A DNA stretch of 64,000 nucleotides from Burkholderia anthina (GCF_001547525.1 NZ_LNJP01000003.1:620001-684000); one strand, 5' to 3'. Shown: positions 18,655 to 28,285, counted from the stretch's first letter. Made by a program: numbers and translations. Notes: a model not told the origin generated them from the sequence alone.

Positions 18655-19131
18655 TCAGATCGGCGTCGCGAGCAGCGTCTGCACGCGCGACGTGTCGTAG
18701 ATCACGCGCTTGGTCTTGTAGCGCAAGCCGTCGGGCGTGCGGACCACCGTGTCGTAGTACTTGCCGGCCTGGTACACGTTCGATTCGCCGTTGCTGCGCG
18801 TCTGCACGACCACGTAGTTGCTCTCGGTATCGAATTCGCCGTCGCGTTCGGCGACGATCGTCAGGCCCGACGTCATGTGCCGGTACGTATGCTCCTCGTA
18901 GATGTTCGCGTGCCGCAGCGACACCACGCGGTCGCGCAGCATCCGCTGGTTCGTGCAGTGGACGATCCCGACCGGCAGCCCGAGATCGGCGTTCTCCTTC
19001 GGCACGATTTCGTACGTGCAGTCCTCGGTGAACATCTCCGGCCAGTGTTCGAGCCGGTCGTTGTCGAGGTGCCCGATGTAGCGGTTCTGGAGCATGTAAA
19101 TCTCGAACCACGTCTTCATGTCTTCCGTCAT
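18655..19131 (-). CDS. andAd: AndAd, small subunit of anthranilate dioxygenase
   Basis: A 158-residue ring-hydroxylating dioxygenase beta subunit with the SnoaL/NTF2-like fold (WFEIYMLQNRYIGHLDNDRLEHWPEMFTEDCTYEI in pieces, and NYVVVQTRSNGESNVYQAGKYYD). It has a structural role in the alpha-beta oxygenase. The ATG with GGGAG ribosome site lies 14 bases after andAc; another in-frame ATG five codons in (MKTWFE) is possible. Confidence 0.9.
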   Translation of the reverse strand: MTEDMKTWFEIYMLQNRYIGHLDNDRLEHWPEMFTEDCTYEIVPKENADLGLPVGIVHCTNQRMLRDRVVSLRHANIYEEHTYRHMTSGLTIVAERDGEFDTESNYVVVQTRSNGESNVYQAGKYYDTVVRTPDGLRYKTKRVIYDTSRVQTLLATPI

Positions 19132-19145
19132 TTCTTGCTCCCGCC

Positions 19146-20417
19146 TCAATAGCCCATCAGCTTCTGATAGCCGACCCAGAACTTGCGGATCAGGCTCTCG
19201 GTGATCACCGTGTCCTGCTGGTCCGGATTGCCGCGCGACATCTCGATCACCGACGTCGCGTCGGCATCGCGCACCGTGCCGCGCTGCACGAGCTCGGTCG
19301 CCTCCGTGTCTTCCATCGAGATGTAGCCGGCCGGCCCGACCAGGTTCGCCTGCTTGATGCGCAGCGCGCGCAGCTCGGGCGTGTCGTCCGCATAGCCGAA
19401 GAAGTGGAAGATCAGCTCGAAGTTGTCCGGCCCCTTCGGCAAGATCTGCCGCGCGACCAGCGTGTTGTGGATCTGCTGGATCACGAGCTGCGGGAAGATC
19501 GGCTGGATATGGTTCGTGCAGTCCTCGTCGTATTCCGACACGAGATCGAGGATCGACTCGTCTTCCAGATGGAAGCCCTCGTCGAACGAACGGATGTTCT
19601 GCTGCTTGTACGCGGCCGACGTATCGTCGCCCGTCTTCGTCACCGTGATGATGCTGTGCAGCCCGTGGTTCGCATCGGGAATCGAGCGCGCCTTCATCCC
19701 GACGCGGAAGATGTTGAAGGTCGTATGGAACAGGTGCAGCATGCTCGCGTGATACGGGTCCTTCACGTTCTCCATGTACAGCTTCCAGTTCGACTTCGAA
19801 TACTGGCGCGTGCAGCCGAGATACTCGATCGGCTTGTGGAAGATCCGGTCGATCCACGGGCGCATCTGCTCGCCGAGATAGTCGGGCAGCGGCGCGACCT
19901 CGTCGCTGAAGGTCGCGAACACGAGCCCGCGATAGCTGTCGACGCGCAGCTTGCGCAGCCCGTGCTGCTTCGGATCGAAATCGGCCGGCATCCCGGTCAT
20001 CCCCTTCTGGCCGCGCCGGAACGGCACGCCGAGCAGGTTGCCCTGGTTGTCGAAGCTCCACTGGTGATAGACGCACGTGTGCGAGCTCGCGTTGCCGCGC
20101 GACTTGCGGCACACCTGCGCGCCGCGGTGCGCGCAGCGGTTCACCCATGCGGACAGCGCACCGTCCTCGGTGCGCGTGACGACCACCGGCGTGTCGCCGA
20201 CGAACGTGCTCTTGAAGTCGCCGGCGTTCGGGATTTCCGCTTCGAGCGCGACGAAATTCCACGTCGGCCCGCGGAAGATGCGTTCCTGCTCGCGATCGTA
20301 GACCGCCCGCGAGCTGAACACCTTGTACGGCACGCGCGAGCCGTCGTCGTGCGGGAAGGTCACGTCGGATGCGTCGCCGCGTGCGGCGAAAACGACGGGC
20401 GATTCTGTCTGCTCCAT
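19146..20417 (-). CDS. andAc: AndAc, large (catalytic) subunit of anthranilate 1,2-dioxygenase
   Basis: A 423-residue Rieske non-haem iron oxygenase alpha subunit. The Rieske domain shows CAHRGA and, 17 residues later, CVYHQW. The catalytic iron site is seen in NVKDPYHASMLH (Asp and two His). It converts anthranilate to catechol with loss of NH3 and CO2. The chosen ATG (MEQTES) has a strong AAGGAG site; an upstream in-frame ATG (MHSTQR) has none. The product feeds catA about 6 kb away. Expression is probably driven by AndR from the shared divergent promoter region. Confidence 0.92.
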   Translation of the reverse strand: MEQTESPVVFAARGDASDVTFPHDDGSRVPYKVFSSRAVYDREQERIFRGPTWNFVALEAEIPNAGDFKSTFVGDTPVVVTRTEDGALSAWVNRCAHRGAQVCRKSRGNASSHTCVYHQWSFDNQGNLLGVPFRRGQKGMTGMPADFDPKQHGLRKLRVDSYRGLVFATFSDEVAPLPDYLGEQMRPWIDRIFHKPIEYLGCTRQYSKSNWKLYMENVKDPYHASMLHLFHTTFNIFRVGMKARSIPDANHGLHSIITVTKTGDDTSAAYKQQNIRSFDEGFHLEDESILDLVSEYDEDCTNHIQPIFPQLVIQQIHNTLVARQILPKGPDNFELIFHFFGYADDTPELRALRIKQANLVGPAGYISMEDTEATELVQRGTVRDADATSVIEMSRGNPDQQDTVITESLIRKFWVGYQKLMGY

Positions 20418-20490
20418 GTCGGACTCCTTGTCGATCCGTTGCGTTGAATGCATGGAGCCGATTTTTGAAAAGCTAATATTCGGCGTCTAT

Positions 20491-20530
20491 CCGGAAAGTG
20501 CGATTGCGGCGGCGCAATATCCACTTTCGG
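20491..20530. promoter_or_regulatory. Long dyad in the andAc/andR promoter region
   Basis: Near-perfect inverted repeat: CCGGAAAGTG and ATTGCG on the left mirror CGCAAT and CCACTTTCGG on the right around a GCGG centre (core ATTGCGGCGGCGCAAT at 20503-20518). It lies about 75-115 bp upstream of andAc and about 100-140 bp upstream of andR. Position makes it a candidate regulator site, possibly for AndR; binding is inferred. Confidence 0.5.
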
Positions 20531-20630
20531 CGGATTTCTGCGCTAGCATGACGGCACACGCGGCCGGCGCACGATCGCGCCCCCGTTCGCCGGATCGAAG
20601 CGCGTGTCGTCCATACCAAGGCTGAAGCCC

Positions 20631-21593
20631 ATGTCCCCAACGTCGTTCGAGCCGCTCGCGCTGCGCGCGCACCGGCTGTTCGAATCCCGCGATCTCGACG
20701 AGACGCGCGAGCGGATCTCGCGCGTGATGCAGCCGCACGCGCTGCTGCCGAGCGGCCGCGTGCACGGGGCGTCGCACATGGATTTCGTCAGGCTGGGCGG
20801 GCTCGGGATCGGCACGATCGCGTTCGGCGACGCGATGCGCGTGCAGGTCGACGCAGTCGACGGCTATTACCTGCTGATGTTCTGCCTGTCCGGGCACGCG
20901 GAAGTGCATGCGATGGGGCGTCGGCTCGGCGTCGACGGCCAGACCGGCGTGCTGTGCGCGCCCGGCGAGCGCTTCGACGCGGTGCTGTCGGCCGATTGCG
21001 AGCAATTCGTGCTGCGCATCGACGCGGCGACCGTCGGCTCGCTGACCGGCGACCCGCGCGCGACGCTCGATCCCGTGCTGCACGTCAGCGACGCCGCGCT
21101 CGCCGCGTGGCGCCAGCAGTTGATGCTCGTCGCGCGCTCGCCCGAGTTGCTCGAACGCGCGAACGCGAACCCGCGGGTCGCGTCGCAGCTCGAGCATCTG
21201 CTGATCGACCTGCTGATCGAAGGCCATCCACCGTCGTCCGTGCCGCACGCGTCGCACCGCGACCCGGCGCCGGGCTTCGTGCGGCGCGCGCAGGAGTTCG
21301 TCGATGCGCATTACGCGCAGCCGCTGCAGCTCGCCGATATCGTCCAGGCCGCCAACGTGCCCGAACGGACGCTGCGCGACGCGTTCCTGCAATTCCGCGG
21401 CATGAGCCCGATGCAATACCTGCGCGCGACGCGGCTCGCGCACGCGCGCGAACTGCTGCGCGGCGCGGCATCCAACCGGCGGATCGCCGATATCGCGCTC
21501 GACTGCGGGTTTACCCATCTCGGGCGGTTCGCGATCGCGTATCGGGAGAAGTTCGGCGAATCGCCGTCGGAGACGCTCGACGGGCTGCGCTGA
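20631..21593 (+). CDS. andR: AndR, AraC/XylS-family activator of anthranilate dioxygenase
   Basis: A 320-residue AraC-family protein. The N-terminal half (about 1-200) resembles the AraC_binding_2 cupin-like sensor; the C-terminal 100 residues hold two HTH motifs ([24 protein letters not shown] and [30 protein letters not shown] in part). It is divergent from andAc, matching the andR position known in B. cepacia DBO1, where it activates the and genes with anthranilate. The ATG at MSPTSF has an AAGG site; a GTG nine codons upstream is an alternative. Confidence 0.88.
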   Translation: MSPTSFEPLALRAHRLFESRDLDETRERISRVMQPHALLPSGRVHGASHMDFVRLGGLGIGTIAFGDAMRVQVDAVDGYYLLMFCLSGHAEVHAMGRRLGVDGQTGVLCAPGERFDAVLSADCEQFVLRIDAATVGSLTGDPRATLDPVLHVSDAALAAWRQQLMLVARSPELLERANANPRVASQLEHLLIDLLIEGHPPSSVPHASHRDPAPGFVRRAQEFVDAHYAQPLQLADIVQAANVPERTLRDAFLQFRGMSPMQYLRATRLAHARELLRGAASNRRIADIALDCGFTHLGRFAIAYREKFGESPSETLDGLR

Positions 21594-21827
21594 GCGCAGG
21601 CCCGCGCGTTTTCGGGCGGACGCGCCCGCGGCAGCGCGGGCGGTTGCCTGTTGCATGGCACGCGCGCACGGCGACAAGCGGGCCGACGATCATTGCGATA
21701 CCGCGCGGCGCCGACCGCTTCGGTGGCTGCGGCCGTCTCCGGCACCGGTTGCTGCGATGGCGCGCGCAGCGCGAGCGGCGTCAGCAGTTCGTGCCGCTTG
21801 CGCCCATGCCTGCGCCGTTTGCGCCGG

Positions 21828-22214
21828 TCATGCCGGTTGCGCTGTGTCGGCAGCGCCCGCGGGCGGCAATCGCGGACCATCCAGTCGCGACGACGCGCAG
21901 GCCAGCGCGCGTTCCACCTGTTCGAACATCGCCCGCGTGGCCGGGCTATGCGGGCACGCGCGCAGCAGCAATTCCAGCCATTTCAGCCGCCGCGCCAGCA
22001 TCGGCATGACCATCGTGCGCACGATCAGCCGCTGATCCGCGTCCGACGGATCGAAACGCGCGCACGTGTCGACGAGCGCGTCGAGCGTCAGTACTGCCTG
22101 AGTCGGGTTCGTCATGAGCGTCATGAACAGATCCACCGCCCGCATCGCCGCGGACGGATCGTGAAAGTGAACGGCGAACGCGCGCGCCGGCGTGTCTGGC
22201 GCACCGGCATGCAC
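21828..22214 (-). CDS. Hypothetical protein after the chemoreceptor gene
   Basis: A 128-codon open frame starting 28 bases after the chemoreceptor stop. The translation has plausible amphipathic helices (RLIVRTMVMPMLARRLKWLELLLRACP) and a balanced composition unlike the Arg/Ala-rich shadow frames nearby, but no recognisable domain and no strong ribosome site. It may be a small co-transcribed gene. I do not recognise it. Confidence 0.45.
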   Translation of the reverse strand: MHAGAPDTPARAFAVHFHDPSAAMRAVDLFMTLMTNPTQAVLTLDALVDTCARFDPSDADQRLIVRTMVMPMLARRLKWLELLLRACPHSPATRAMFEQVERALACASSRLDGPRLPPAGAADTAQPA

Positions 22215-22242
22215 GTCGCCACAAGCGCGGACCGCGTGGCGT

Positions 22243-23916
22243 TCAAAACGCGTGCCACTCGGCGGCCCCAGCCGCTGCCGCTACCGGCACGCTCGGCGGC
22301 CGCGCCGCCGCCGGAAGCTGCACCCGCGCCGCTGGCGCAACCGCCGGCGCGGCAGGCTCGTCCGGGATGGCGCCCGCCAGCCTGAACGCCGACATCGCCG
22401 CCTGCAAACGGCCGGCCTGCTCCTCGAGCGAATGCGACGCCGCGGCCGCCTGCTCGACGAGCGCCGCATTCTGCTGCGTCACGCCCTCCATCTGCCCGAT
22501 CGCCACATTGACCTGCTCGATTCCCTGGCTCTGCTCCCGCGACGCGGCCGCGATTTCGGCGACGATGTCGGACACCTGCTTGATCGCCTGCTTCACCTGC
22601 CCCATCGTCGCGCCGACGTCCGCGGCCTGCTGCGCGCTGTCATGGATCATCGACACCGACGCGCCGATCAGTTCCTTGATCTCCTTCGCGGCGCTCGCGG
22701 AGCGCTGCGCGAGGTTGCGCACCTCGCTCGCGACCACCGCGAAACCACGCCCCTGTTCGCCCGCGCGCGCCGCTTCCACCGCCGCATTGAGCGCGAGAAT
22801 GTTGGTCTGGAACGCGATTCCCTCGATGACGCCCGTGATGTCGGACACCCGGCTGGAGCTGCTGCTGATCTGCTCGATCGTCGCGACCATGTGCTGCACG
22901 GCGTCGTGGCCTGCGTCCGCGATGTCCGTCGCGCGGGTCGCGAGCGTGTTCGCCTGCTGCGCGTTGTCGGCGTTCTGCTTCACGGTCTCCGTCAGTTGCG
23001 TCATGCTCGACGCGGTTTCCTCGAGCGACGCGGCCTGCTCCTCCGTGCGAGCCGACAGATCCGCGTTGCCGCTCGCGATCTGGTGCGACGCGATCGCCAC
23101 CGACTCCGCGCTGCGCTTGATGCCGCGCACCGTCGTGCCGAGCTGCCGGTCCATCGTCTCCAGCGCGCCGAGCAACTGGCCGAATTCGTCGTGCGAGTCG
23201 ATGTCGATCCGGTTGTCCAGCCGGCCGCCCGCGATTTCGTCGGCCACGCGCACGGCCTTGCCGAGCGGCGTCGAGATATGCCGCAGCAGATGCGCCGACG
23301 CCCACACCGCGACCAGCAGGCCGACACCGATCAGGCCGATCGCGATCCACAGAATGTTGCGGAAGGTCGACTCGCTGTCGTCGACGAACGATTTCGCCTG
23401 CTCGACGTTCAGCGCGATGTCGTCCTCGAGCGCCTGCCTGAGCAGGTTCGCGGTCGGCGACAGCCGCTCGATCACCGCCCTGGCCGCATCGGGATCGCCG
23501 CCGTTCATCGCCGCGGCCACGTCGTTCACCCCGGCCCGGAACTGCGGCAGCACGCTGCGGATGCGCTCGGCGATGATGCGTTCCTTGTCGCTCGTGATCG
23601 ATTCCCCGTAATAACGGCCCCAGATCGTATCGAGACGGCTTTGTTGCGTGCGAATGTCGTCGACCGCGCTGCGCATGAGCACGGGGTCATGCTCGGCCTG
23701 CAGCCGGCGCATTTGCAACCGTATGTTGAACGCGAGCGCACTGATTTCCGTCAATTCGACGATCGGCACCGTATTGCCCGTATAGGCGCGATGGAGATTC
23801 GAATTCAGTCTGGACAAGCCGAATACACCGAACGTGCCAATTGCGACCATCAACGCGACGCACACCGCAAGGGTGGCAAAAATCCTGAACTTTATGCTTT
23901 TCGCAAATCGACTCAC
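22243..23916 (-). CDS. Methyl-accepting chemotaxis protein
   Basis: A 557-residue transmembrane chemoreceptor: first membrane helix about residues 8-30, a periplasmic four-helix-type ligand domain, second helix about 187-212, HAMP, and a signalling domain with the conserved tip [41 protein letters not shown] in pieces. The C-terminal tail is Ala/Pro-rich and lacks an obvious CheR pentapeptide. It starts with GTG behind a strong GGAGGGG site. Its place between the and and cat loci raises the idea of taxis to an aromatic acid, but the ligand cannot be read from sequence. Confidence 0.9.
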   Translation of the reverse strand: MSRFAKSIKFRIFATLAVCVALMVAIGTFGVFGLSRLNSNLHRAYTGNTVPIVELTEISALAFNIRLQMRRLQAEHDPVLMRSAVDDIRTQQSRLDTIWGRYYGESITSDKERIIAERIRSVLPQFRAGVNDVAAAMNGGDPDAARAVIERLSPTANLLRQALEDDIALNVEQAKSFVDDSESTFRNILWIAIGLIGVGLLVAVWASAHLLRHISTPLGKAVRVADEIAGGRLDNRIDIDSHDEFGQLLGALETMDRQLGTTVRGIKRSAESVAIASHQIASGNADLSARTEEQAASLEETASSMTQLTETVKQNADNAQQANTLATRATDIADAGHDAVQHMVATIEQISSSSSRVSDITGVIEGIAFQTNILALNAAVEAARAGEQGRGFAVVASEVRNLAQRSASAAKEIKELIGASVSMIHDSAQQAADVGATMGQVKQAIKQVSDIVAEIAAASREQSQGIEQVNVAIGQMEGVTQQNAALVEQAAAASHSLEEQAGRLQAAMSAFRLAGAIPDEPAAPAVAPAARVQLPAAARPPSVPVAAAAGAAEWHAF

Positions 23917-24263
23917 CTCGTTCCCCTCCGGTTTTCCAGGTCGGCAATGAATGAAAAGTGCCGCTTCATGACCCTGGTTTACGGGGAGAAAATCAGATTA
24001 TTTATGATTCGATATTGCAATAATTAAAACCGCACACAGCAAGAATCAATATGCGCCGCCACCCATTATCTCATTATTACGTTTATTTTTTAATACATTA
24101 AATTGGGCGCAGCCTGAGAGACGCTTGTTTCGCCGGCCAGTTATCTCATTAATAGGGCGGCCGGCGCCCGGTCGACGGCACGAAGCCGCGGCGACAAGCC
24201 CGATTCCCCCTCGGAGGAGCGCGTCAAAATAGGCCGTTAGTTGCGATTCGTGCTCGAGTCACG
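23917..24263. other. AT-rich intergenic region upstream of the chemoreceptor gene
   Basis: The 347-bp gap is markedly AT-rich from about 23990 to 24120 and contains an 11-bp direct repeat TTATCTCATTA at 24066 and 24141. It should hold the chemoreceptor promoter. A flagellar sigma-28 type promoter was looked for and not seen. It carries no gene. Confidence 0.45.
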
Positions 24264-25154
24264 TCACGCCGCCGGCACGAACATCTCCCGTGCAATCGCA
24301 CAGAACGCCGCCGTGGCCGCGCTCTCACCGTGCAGCCGGCGGCTCATGATGATCGGTGACGTCGCGGCCGGCTCTGGCAGCCGCCGGTAAACCACCCCCT
24401 TCACGCGCACGCCCTCCACGCTTTCCGGCACCAGCGACACGCCCACCTGCGCGGCTACGAGCCCAAGCGCCGTCTGCAACTCGCGCACCTCGTGCACGGC
24501 CGCCGGCACGACCGCGCCGTCGCGCAGCGCCGACAATTGCTGATCGGCGAAGCTCGGCCGCGGCGTGCTCGGGTAGACGATCATCGTCTCGTCCGCGAGA
24601 TCCGCGAGCGTCAGCGGCCGGGCCGGATCGGCGAGCCGATGCCCGAGCGGCAGTGCCGCGATCAGCTTTTCCTCGATCAGCGCCTCGCGCACCAGTTGGT
24701 CGTCGTCGAAGCGCAAGCGGCCGAACCCCACGTCGATCCGCCCGCCCTTCAGCGCGCCGAGCTGTTCGAGCGTGAACATTTCGATCAGCGACAGCTCGAC
24801 GTCCGGCTGCGCCTCGCGAAACGCGCGGATCACGTCCGGCAGCGCGCCGTACAGCGTCGACGGCACGAAACCGATCACGATCCGCTCCGACAGTTGCGCG
24901 AGCCGCCGCGTCAGCGGCCCCAATTCGTCGGCCTGGTCGACCAGACGTTTCGCCTGCGCATGGAACACGCGCCCGGCATCGGTCAGTTTCAACGGCCGCG
25001 CGCCGCGCTCGAACAGCGGCAGCCCGATCTCCTCCTCGATCGCCTGGAGCTGGCGGCTCAGCGGCGGCTGCGTCATGTGCAGCCGCTCCGCGGCCCGCGT
25101 AATGTTCATTTCCTCGGCGACGGCGATGAAGTAACGGAGCTGACGCAATTCCAT
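24264..25154 (-). CDS. catR: CatR, LysR-type regulator of catechol genes
   Basis: A 296-residue LysR-type regulator: N-terminal winged HTH (MELRQLRYFIAVAEEMNITRAAERLHMTQPPLSRQLQAIE in pieces) and a periplasmic-binding-protein-like effector domain. It is divergent from catB, the arrangement of CatR/CatM regulators that respond to cis,cis-muconate. The ATG was placed at MELRQLRYF, the universal LysR start; the open frame extends further upstream through the catB leader without meaning. An LTTR box lies four bases upstream of the start, so autoregulation is likely. Confidence 0.9.
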   Translation of the reverse strand: MELRQLRYFIAVAEEMNITRAAERLHMTQPPLSRQLQAIEEEIGLPLFERGARPLKLTDAGRVFHAQAKRLVDQADELGPLTRRLAQLSERIVIGFVPSTLYGALPDVIRAFREAQPDVELSLIEMFTLEQLGALKGGRIDVGFGRLRFDDDQLVREALIEEKLIAALPLGHRLADPARPLTLADLADETMIVYPSTPRPSFADQQLSALRDGAVVPAAVHEVRELQTALGLVAAQVGVSLVPESVEGVRVKGVVYRRLPEPAATSPIIMSRRLHGESAATAAFCAIAREMFVPAA

Positions 25155-25157
25155 TTC

Positions 25158-25172
25158 ATGCCTCAAAGGTAT
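25158..25172. promoter_or_regulatory. LysR-type (CatR) binding box
   Basis: ATGCCTCAAAGGTAT is an interrupted dyad with the T-N11-A core of LysR recognition sites. It lies between catR and catB, directly upstream of the catR start and 74 bp upstream of catB. The position agrees with known CatR autoregulation and muconate-dependent activation; binding is inferred. Confidence 0.6.
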
Positions 25173-25245
25173 GGAAGTAGTCGGAAAGAGTGTTGGACGA
25201 CGCGGGGCGGGAATTCCTACCATGTGCACCAACAGGAGGAATCGC

Positions 25246-26379
25246 ATGATAGCAACTGCCGCCACCATCGAACGCATCGAGACGCTGCTGGTCGACGTGC
25301 CGACGATCCGGCCCCACAAGTTGTCGGTCGCGACGATGAATTGCCAGACGCTCGTGCTCGTCCGCGTTCGATGCACGGACGGTATCGAAGGCGTCGGCGA
25401 GGCGACGACCATCGGCGGCCTCGCCTATGGCGAGGAGAGCCCCGAAAGTATCAAGGTCAACATCGATACCTACTTCGCGCCGCTGTTGCGGGGCATGGAC
25501 GCGACGCGCCCGGGCGCCGCGATGGCGCGTGCGCGCAAGCTGTTCCAGGGCAACCGCTTCGCGAAATGCGCGCTCGAGACCGCGCTGTTCGACGCGCAGG
25601 CGCGGCGCCTGGGCGTGCCGCTGTCCGAGCTGTTCGGCGGGCGCCGGACCGATGCGGTCGATGTCGCGTGGACGCTCGCAAGCGGCGATACCCAACGCGA
25701 CATCGCGGAAGCCGAAGCGATGCTCGACGCACGCCGCCATCGCGCGTTCAAGCTGAAGATCGGCTCGAACGCGGTCGCCGACGACGTGGCGCACGTCGTC
25801 GCGATCAAGCGCGCGCTCGGCGAGCGCGGCGACGTGCGCGTCGACGTGAACCAGGCCTGGAGCGAAACCGATGCGATCTGGGCCGGTGCGCGGCTGGCGG
25901 ACGCCGGCGTGAGCCTCGTCGAGCAGCCGATCGCCGCGACCAATCGCGCGGGGCTGAAACGCCTCACGCGGCTCGCGCAGGTGCCGATCATGGCCGACGA
26001 GGCGCTGCACGGCCCCGTCGATGCGTTCGCGCTCGCGCAGGATCGCGCGGCCGACGTGTTCGCGGTGAAGATCGCGCAATCGGGCGGCCTGCAGGGCGCG
26101 GCGAGCGTCGCGTCGATCGCGGCGGCCGCCGGCATCGAACTGTACGGCGGCACGATGCTCGAAGGCGCGGCCGGCACGATGGCGTCCGCCCAGTTGTTCA
26201 GCACGTTCGACTCGCTGAAATGGGGCACCGAACTGTTCGGCCCGCTGCTGCTCACCGAGGAGATTCTCGTCGAGCCGCTGCGCTACCAGGATTTCAAGCT
26301 GCATCTGCCGGCCGCGCCCGGCCTCGGCATCACCTTCGACTGGGCCCGCATCGAACGGATGCGACGCGGCGCCCGCTGA
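25246..26379 (+). CDS. catB: Muconate cycloisomerase
   Basis: A 377-residue enolase-superfamily enzyme that lactonises cis,cis-muconate to muconolactone. The catalytic KLKIG lysine motif (about residue 168), metal-ligand segments DVNQAW, EQPIAA and MADEAL, and the second lysine in FAVKIAQSGG are present. The ATG follows an AGGAGGA site; codons upstream of it are in frame but lie in the CatR operator. First gene of catBAC. Confidence 0.93.
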   Translation: MIATAATIERIETLLVDVPTIRPHKLSVATMNCQTLVLVRVRCTDGIEGVGEATTIGGLAYGEESPESIKVNIDTYFAPLLRGMDATRPGAAMARARKLFQGNRFAKCALETALFDAQARRLGVPLSELFGGRRTDAVDVAWTLASGDTQRDIAEAEAMLDARRHRAFKLKIGSNAVADDVAHVVAIKRALGERGDVRVDVNQAWSETDAIWAGARLADAGVSLVEQPIAATNRAGLKRLTRLAQVPIMADEALHGPVDAFALAQDRAADVFAVKIAQSGGLQGAASVASIAAAAGIELYGGTMLEGAAGTMASAQLFSTFDSLKWGTELFGPLLLTEEILVEPLRYQDFKLHLPAAPGLGITFDWARIERMRRGAR

Positions 26380-26410
26380 CCCCACACGACAACCGAAACC
26401 GGAGACACAG

Positions 26411-27313
26411 ATGAACAAGCAAGCCATCGACGCCCTGCTGAAGACCTTCGACGACGCGGCCGAGAAGCCCGGCAACCCGCGCGTGCGCGCGATCGTCAAC
26501 CGGATCGTGAAGGACATCTGCTACACGATCGAGGACTTCGACGTGCAGCCGAGCGAATTCTGGACGGCGCTCAACTTCCTGAACGAAGCCGGCCGCGAAT
26601 TCGGGCTGATCGCCGCGGGCCTTGGCCTCGAGCGCTTCCTCGACGTGCGGATGGACGAAGCCGAGGAAAAGGCCGGCATCCAGGGCGGCACGCCGCGCAC
26701 GATCGAAGGCCCGCTGTATGTCGCCGGCGCGCCGGAATCGGTCGGCCATGCGCGCCTCGACGACGGCACCGATCCGGGCCAGACGCTGATCATGCGCGGC
26801 CAGGTGCTCGGCGAGCATGGCGCGCCGCTCGCGAACGCGCTGGTCGAGGTGTGGCATGCGAACCATCTGGGCAATTACTCGTACTTCGACCCGTCGCAGC
26901 CCGCGTTCAACCTGCGCCGCTCGATCCGCACCGATGCCGAAGGCCGCTACAGCTTCCGCAGCGTGCTGCCGGTCGGCTACAGCGTGCCGCCGGGCAGCAA
27001 GACCGAGCAACTGCTCGACCAGCTCGGCCGCCACGGCCATCGTCCGGCGCACATTCACTTCTTCGTTTCCGCGGACGGTTATCGTAAGCTGACGACGCAG
27101 ATCAACATCGATGGCGATCCGCATCTGTGGGACGACTTCGCGTTCGCGACGCGCGACGGGCTGATCCCGCCGGTCAGGCAGGCCGGGGGCGCGGAAGGCA
27201 AGCCGTACGGCGTCGACGGGCAGTTCGCGCTGATCGACTTCGACTTCTCGCTGGTCAAGGAAAAGCAGGACGTGCCGGGCAGCGAAGTCGAGCGGGCCCG
27301 CGCGCAGGCGTGA
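26411..27313 (+). CDS. catA: Catechol 1,2-dioxygenase
   Basis: A 300-residue intradiol dioxygenase that opens catechol to cis,cis-muconate. N-terminal helical linker domain, then the beta-sandwich catalytic domain with Fe(III) ligands visible as Tyr in GPLYVAGAP, Tyr in NYSYFDP and two His in GHRPAHIHFF. It has a GGAGAC ribosome site and a 31-base gap from catB. Catechol would come from AndA. Confidence 0.95.
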   Translation: MNKQAIDALLKTFDDAAEKPGNPRVRAIVNRIVKDICYTIEDFDVQPSEFWTALNFLNEAGREFGLIAAGLGLERFLDVRMDEAEEKAGIQGGTPRTIEGPLYVAGAPESVGHARLDDGTDPGQTLIMRGQVLGEHGAPLANALVEVWHANHLGNYSYFDPSQPAFNLRRSIRTDAEGRYSFRSVLPVGYSVPPGSKTEQLLDQLGRHGHRPAHIHFFVSADGYRKLTTQINIDGDPHLWDDFAFATRDGLIPPVRQAGGAEGKPYGVDGQFALIDFDFSLVKEKQDVPGSEVERARAQA

Positions 27314-27356
27314 GCGCCCTTCCCGTTCGACGAATCGACAACGCAAGGAGTGCAGG

Positions 27357-27647
27357 ATGCTGTTTCATGTGGAAATGACCGTTCGCCTGCCGGCGGACAT
27401 GGACCCGGTCAAGGCGGCCACGCTGAAGGCCGAGGAAAAGGCGATGTGCCAGCGGCTGATGAACGAAGGCGTCTGGCGCCATCTGTGGCGCATCGCCGGG
27501 CAGTATGCGAACGTCAGCATTTTCGACGTCGAGAGCGTGCAGCAGCTGCACGACGTGCTGAGCCAGTTACCGCTGTTTCCGTACATGGAGATGGACGTGC
27601 GGGCGCTGTGCCGGCATCCGTCTTCGGTGCGGGACGACGATCGGTGA
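27357..27647 (+). CDS. catC: Muconolactone delta-isomerase
   Basis: A 96-residue protein of full family length, beginning MLFHVEMTVRLPADMDP and ending ALCRHPSSVRDDDR. It isomerises muconolactone to beta-ketoadipate enol-lactone. AAGGAG ribosome site. The pcaD/catD enol-lactonase and later steps are not in the window. Confidence 0.93.
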   Translation: MLFHVEMTVRLPADMDPVKAATLKAEEKAMCQRLMNEGVWRHLWRIAGQYANVSIFDVESVQQLHDVLSQLPLFPYMEMDVRALCRHPSSVRDDDR

Positions 27648-27653
27648 TGCCCT

Positions 27654-27697
27654 TGCGGCCCATCATTGCCGGGCAACCGGCGCATGGGCCGCATTTT
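27654..27697 (+). terminator. Terminator of catBAC
   Basis: Perfect 10-bp inverted repeat TGCGGCCCAT/ATGGGCCGCA (27654-27663 and 27684-27693) followed by TTTT, six bases after the catC stop. It separates catBAC from the convergent tssJ gene. Confidence 0.7.
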
Positions 27698-27753
27698 CAG
27701 TTCAAGTCACCTGCGTCAGCGCGGTCTCTTTCTCGCCCCCGACAGCAGTGCGA

Positions 27754-28272
27754 TCACTTCGATCTATCCCCCGCCATCTGCAATCCGGTCGACGTCAAAC
27801 CGACGCGTAGCGGCTTGTCCGGATCGAGCTTCCTTTTCTCGATGACGCGCTTCCAGCCGCCGGCTGCGCCCGGGACGCGATACAACGCGACGATCGCCAC
27901 ATACTCCGTCTCGCGTTGCATCGGTTGAGACAAGCTCGACGACGCCCCGGGGTTCACGACGGCCGACATATCGGCCTGCAGATCCTGAGCAAGCACCGTC
28001 CGGTCGTTCTTCAACAGATCGTCGTACGATGCTCCGTCGAACATCTTGCGGTCCTTCAGTTGGTAGACGCGAACGGCAACCGACGTCGGCCGCCCTGCGT
28101 CGTCGGGGTTCAGTTCGGCACGGGCGACCAGATCGACGTCAAGCACCTTCACCTGCTTGAAAAACACGGCGCGATACGCATTCGACGACGCGTCCGACAC
28201 GGACTGCCAGGCACCGCAACCTGACAGCAGCAAGGCGGCAACGGCGGTAGCCGCACTCATTCGATAGAACAT
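27754..28272 (-). CDS. tssJ: TssJ, T6SS outer-membrane lipoprotein
   Basis: A 172-residue lipoprotein with a signal peptide and lipobox ending LLLSGC (Cys19), followed by the TssJ beta-sandwich (VRVYQLKDRKMFDGASYDDLL, MQRETEYVAIVALYRV). TssJ anchors the TssM C-terminus to the outer membrane. The ATG (MFYRMSA) has a GGAG site; in-frame codons upstream belong to the antisense of tssG. It is the last gene of the leftward T6SS operon, 13 bases after tssG. Confidence 0.9.
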   Translation of the reverse strand: MFYRMSAATAVAALLLSGCGAWQSVSDASSNAYRAVFFKQVKVLDVDLVARAELNPDDAGRPTSVAVRVYQLKDRKMFDGASYDDLLKNDRTVLAQDLQADMSAVVNPGASSSLSQPMQRETEYVAIVALYRVPGAAGGWKRVIEKRKLDPDKPLRVGLTSTGLQMAGDRSK

Positions 28273-28285
28273 GGGAACTCCGGAA

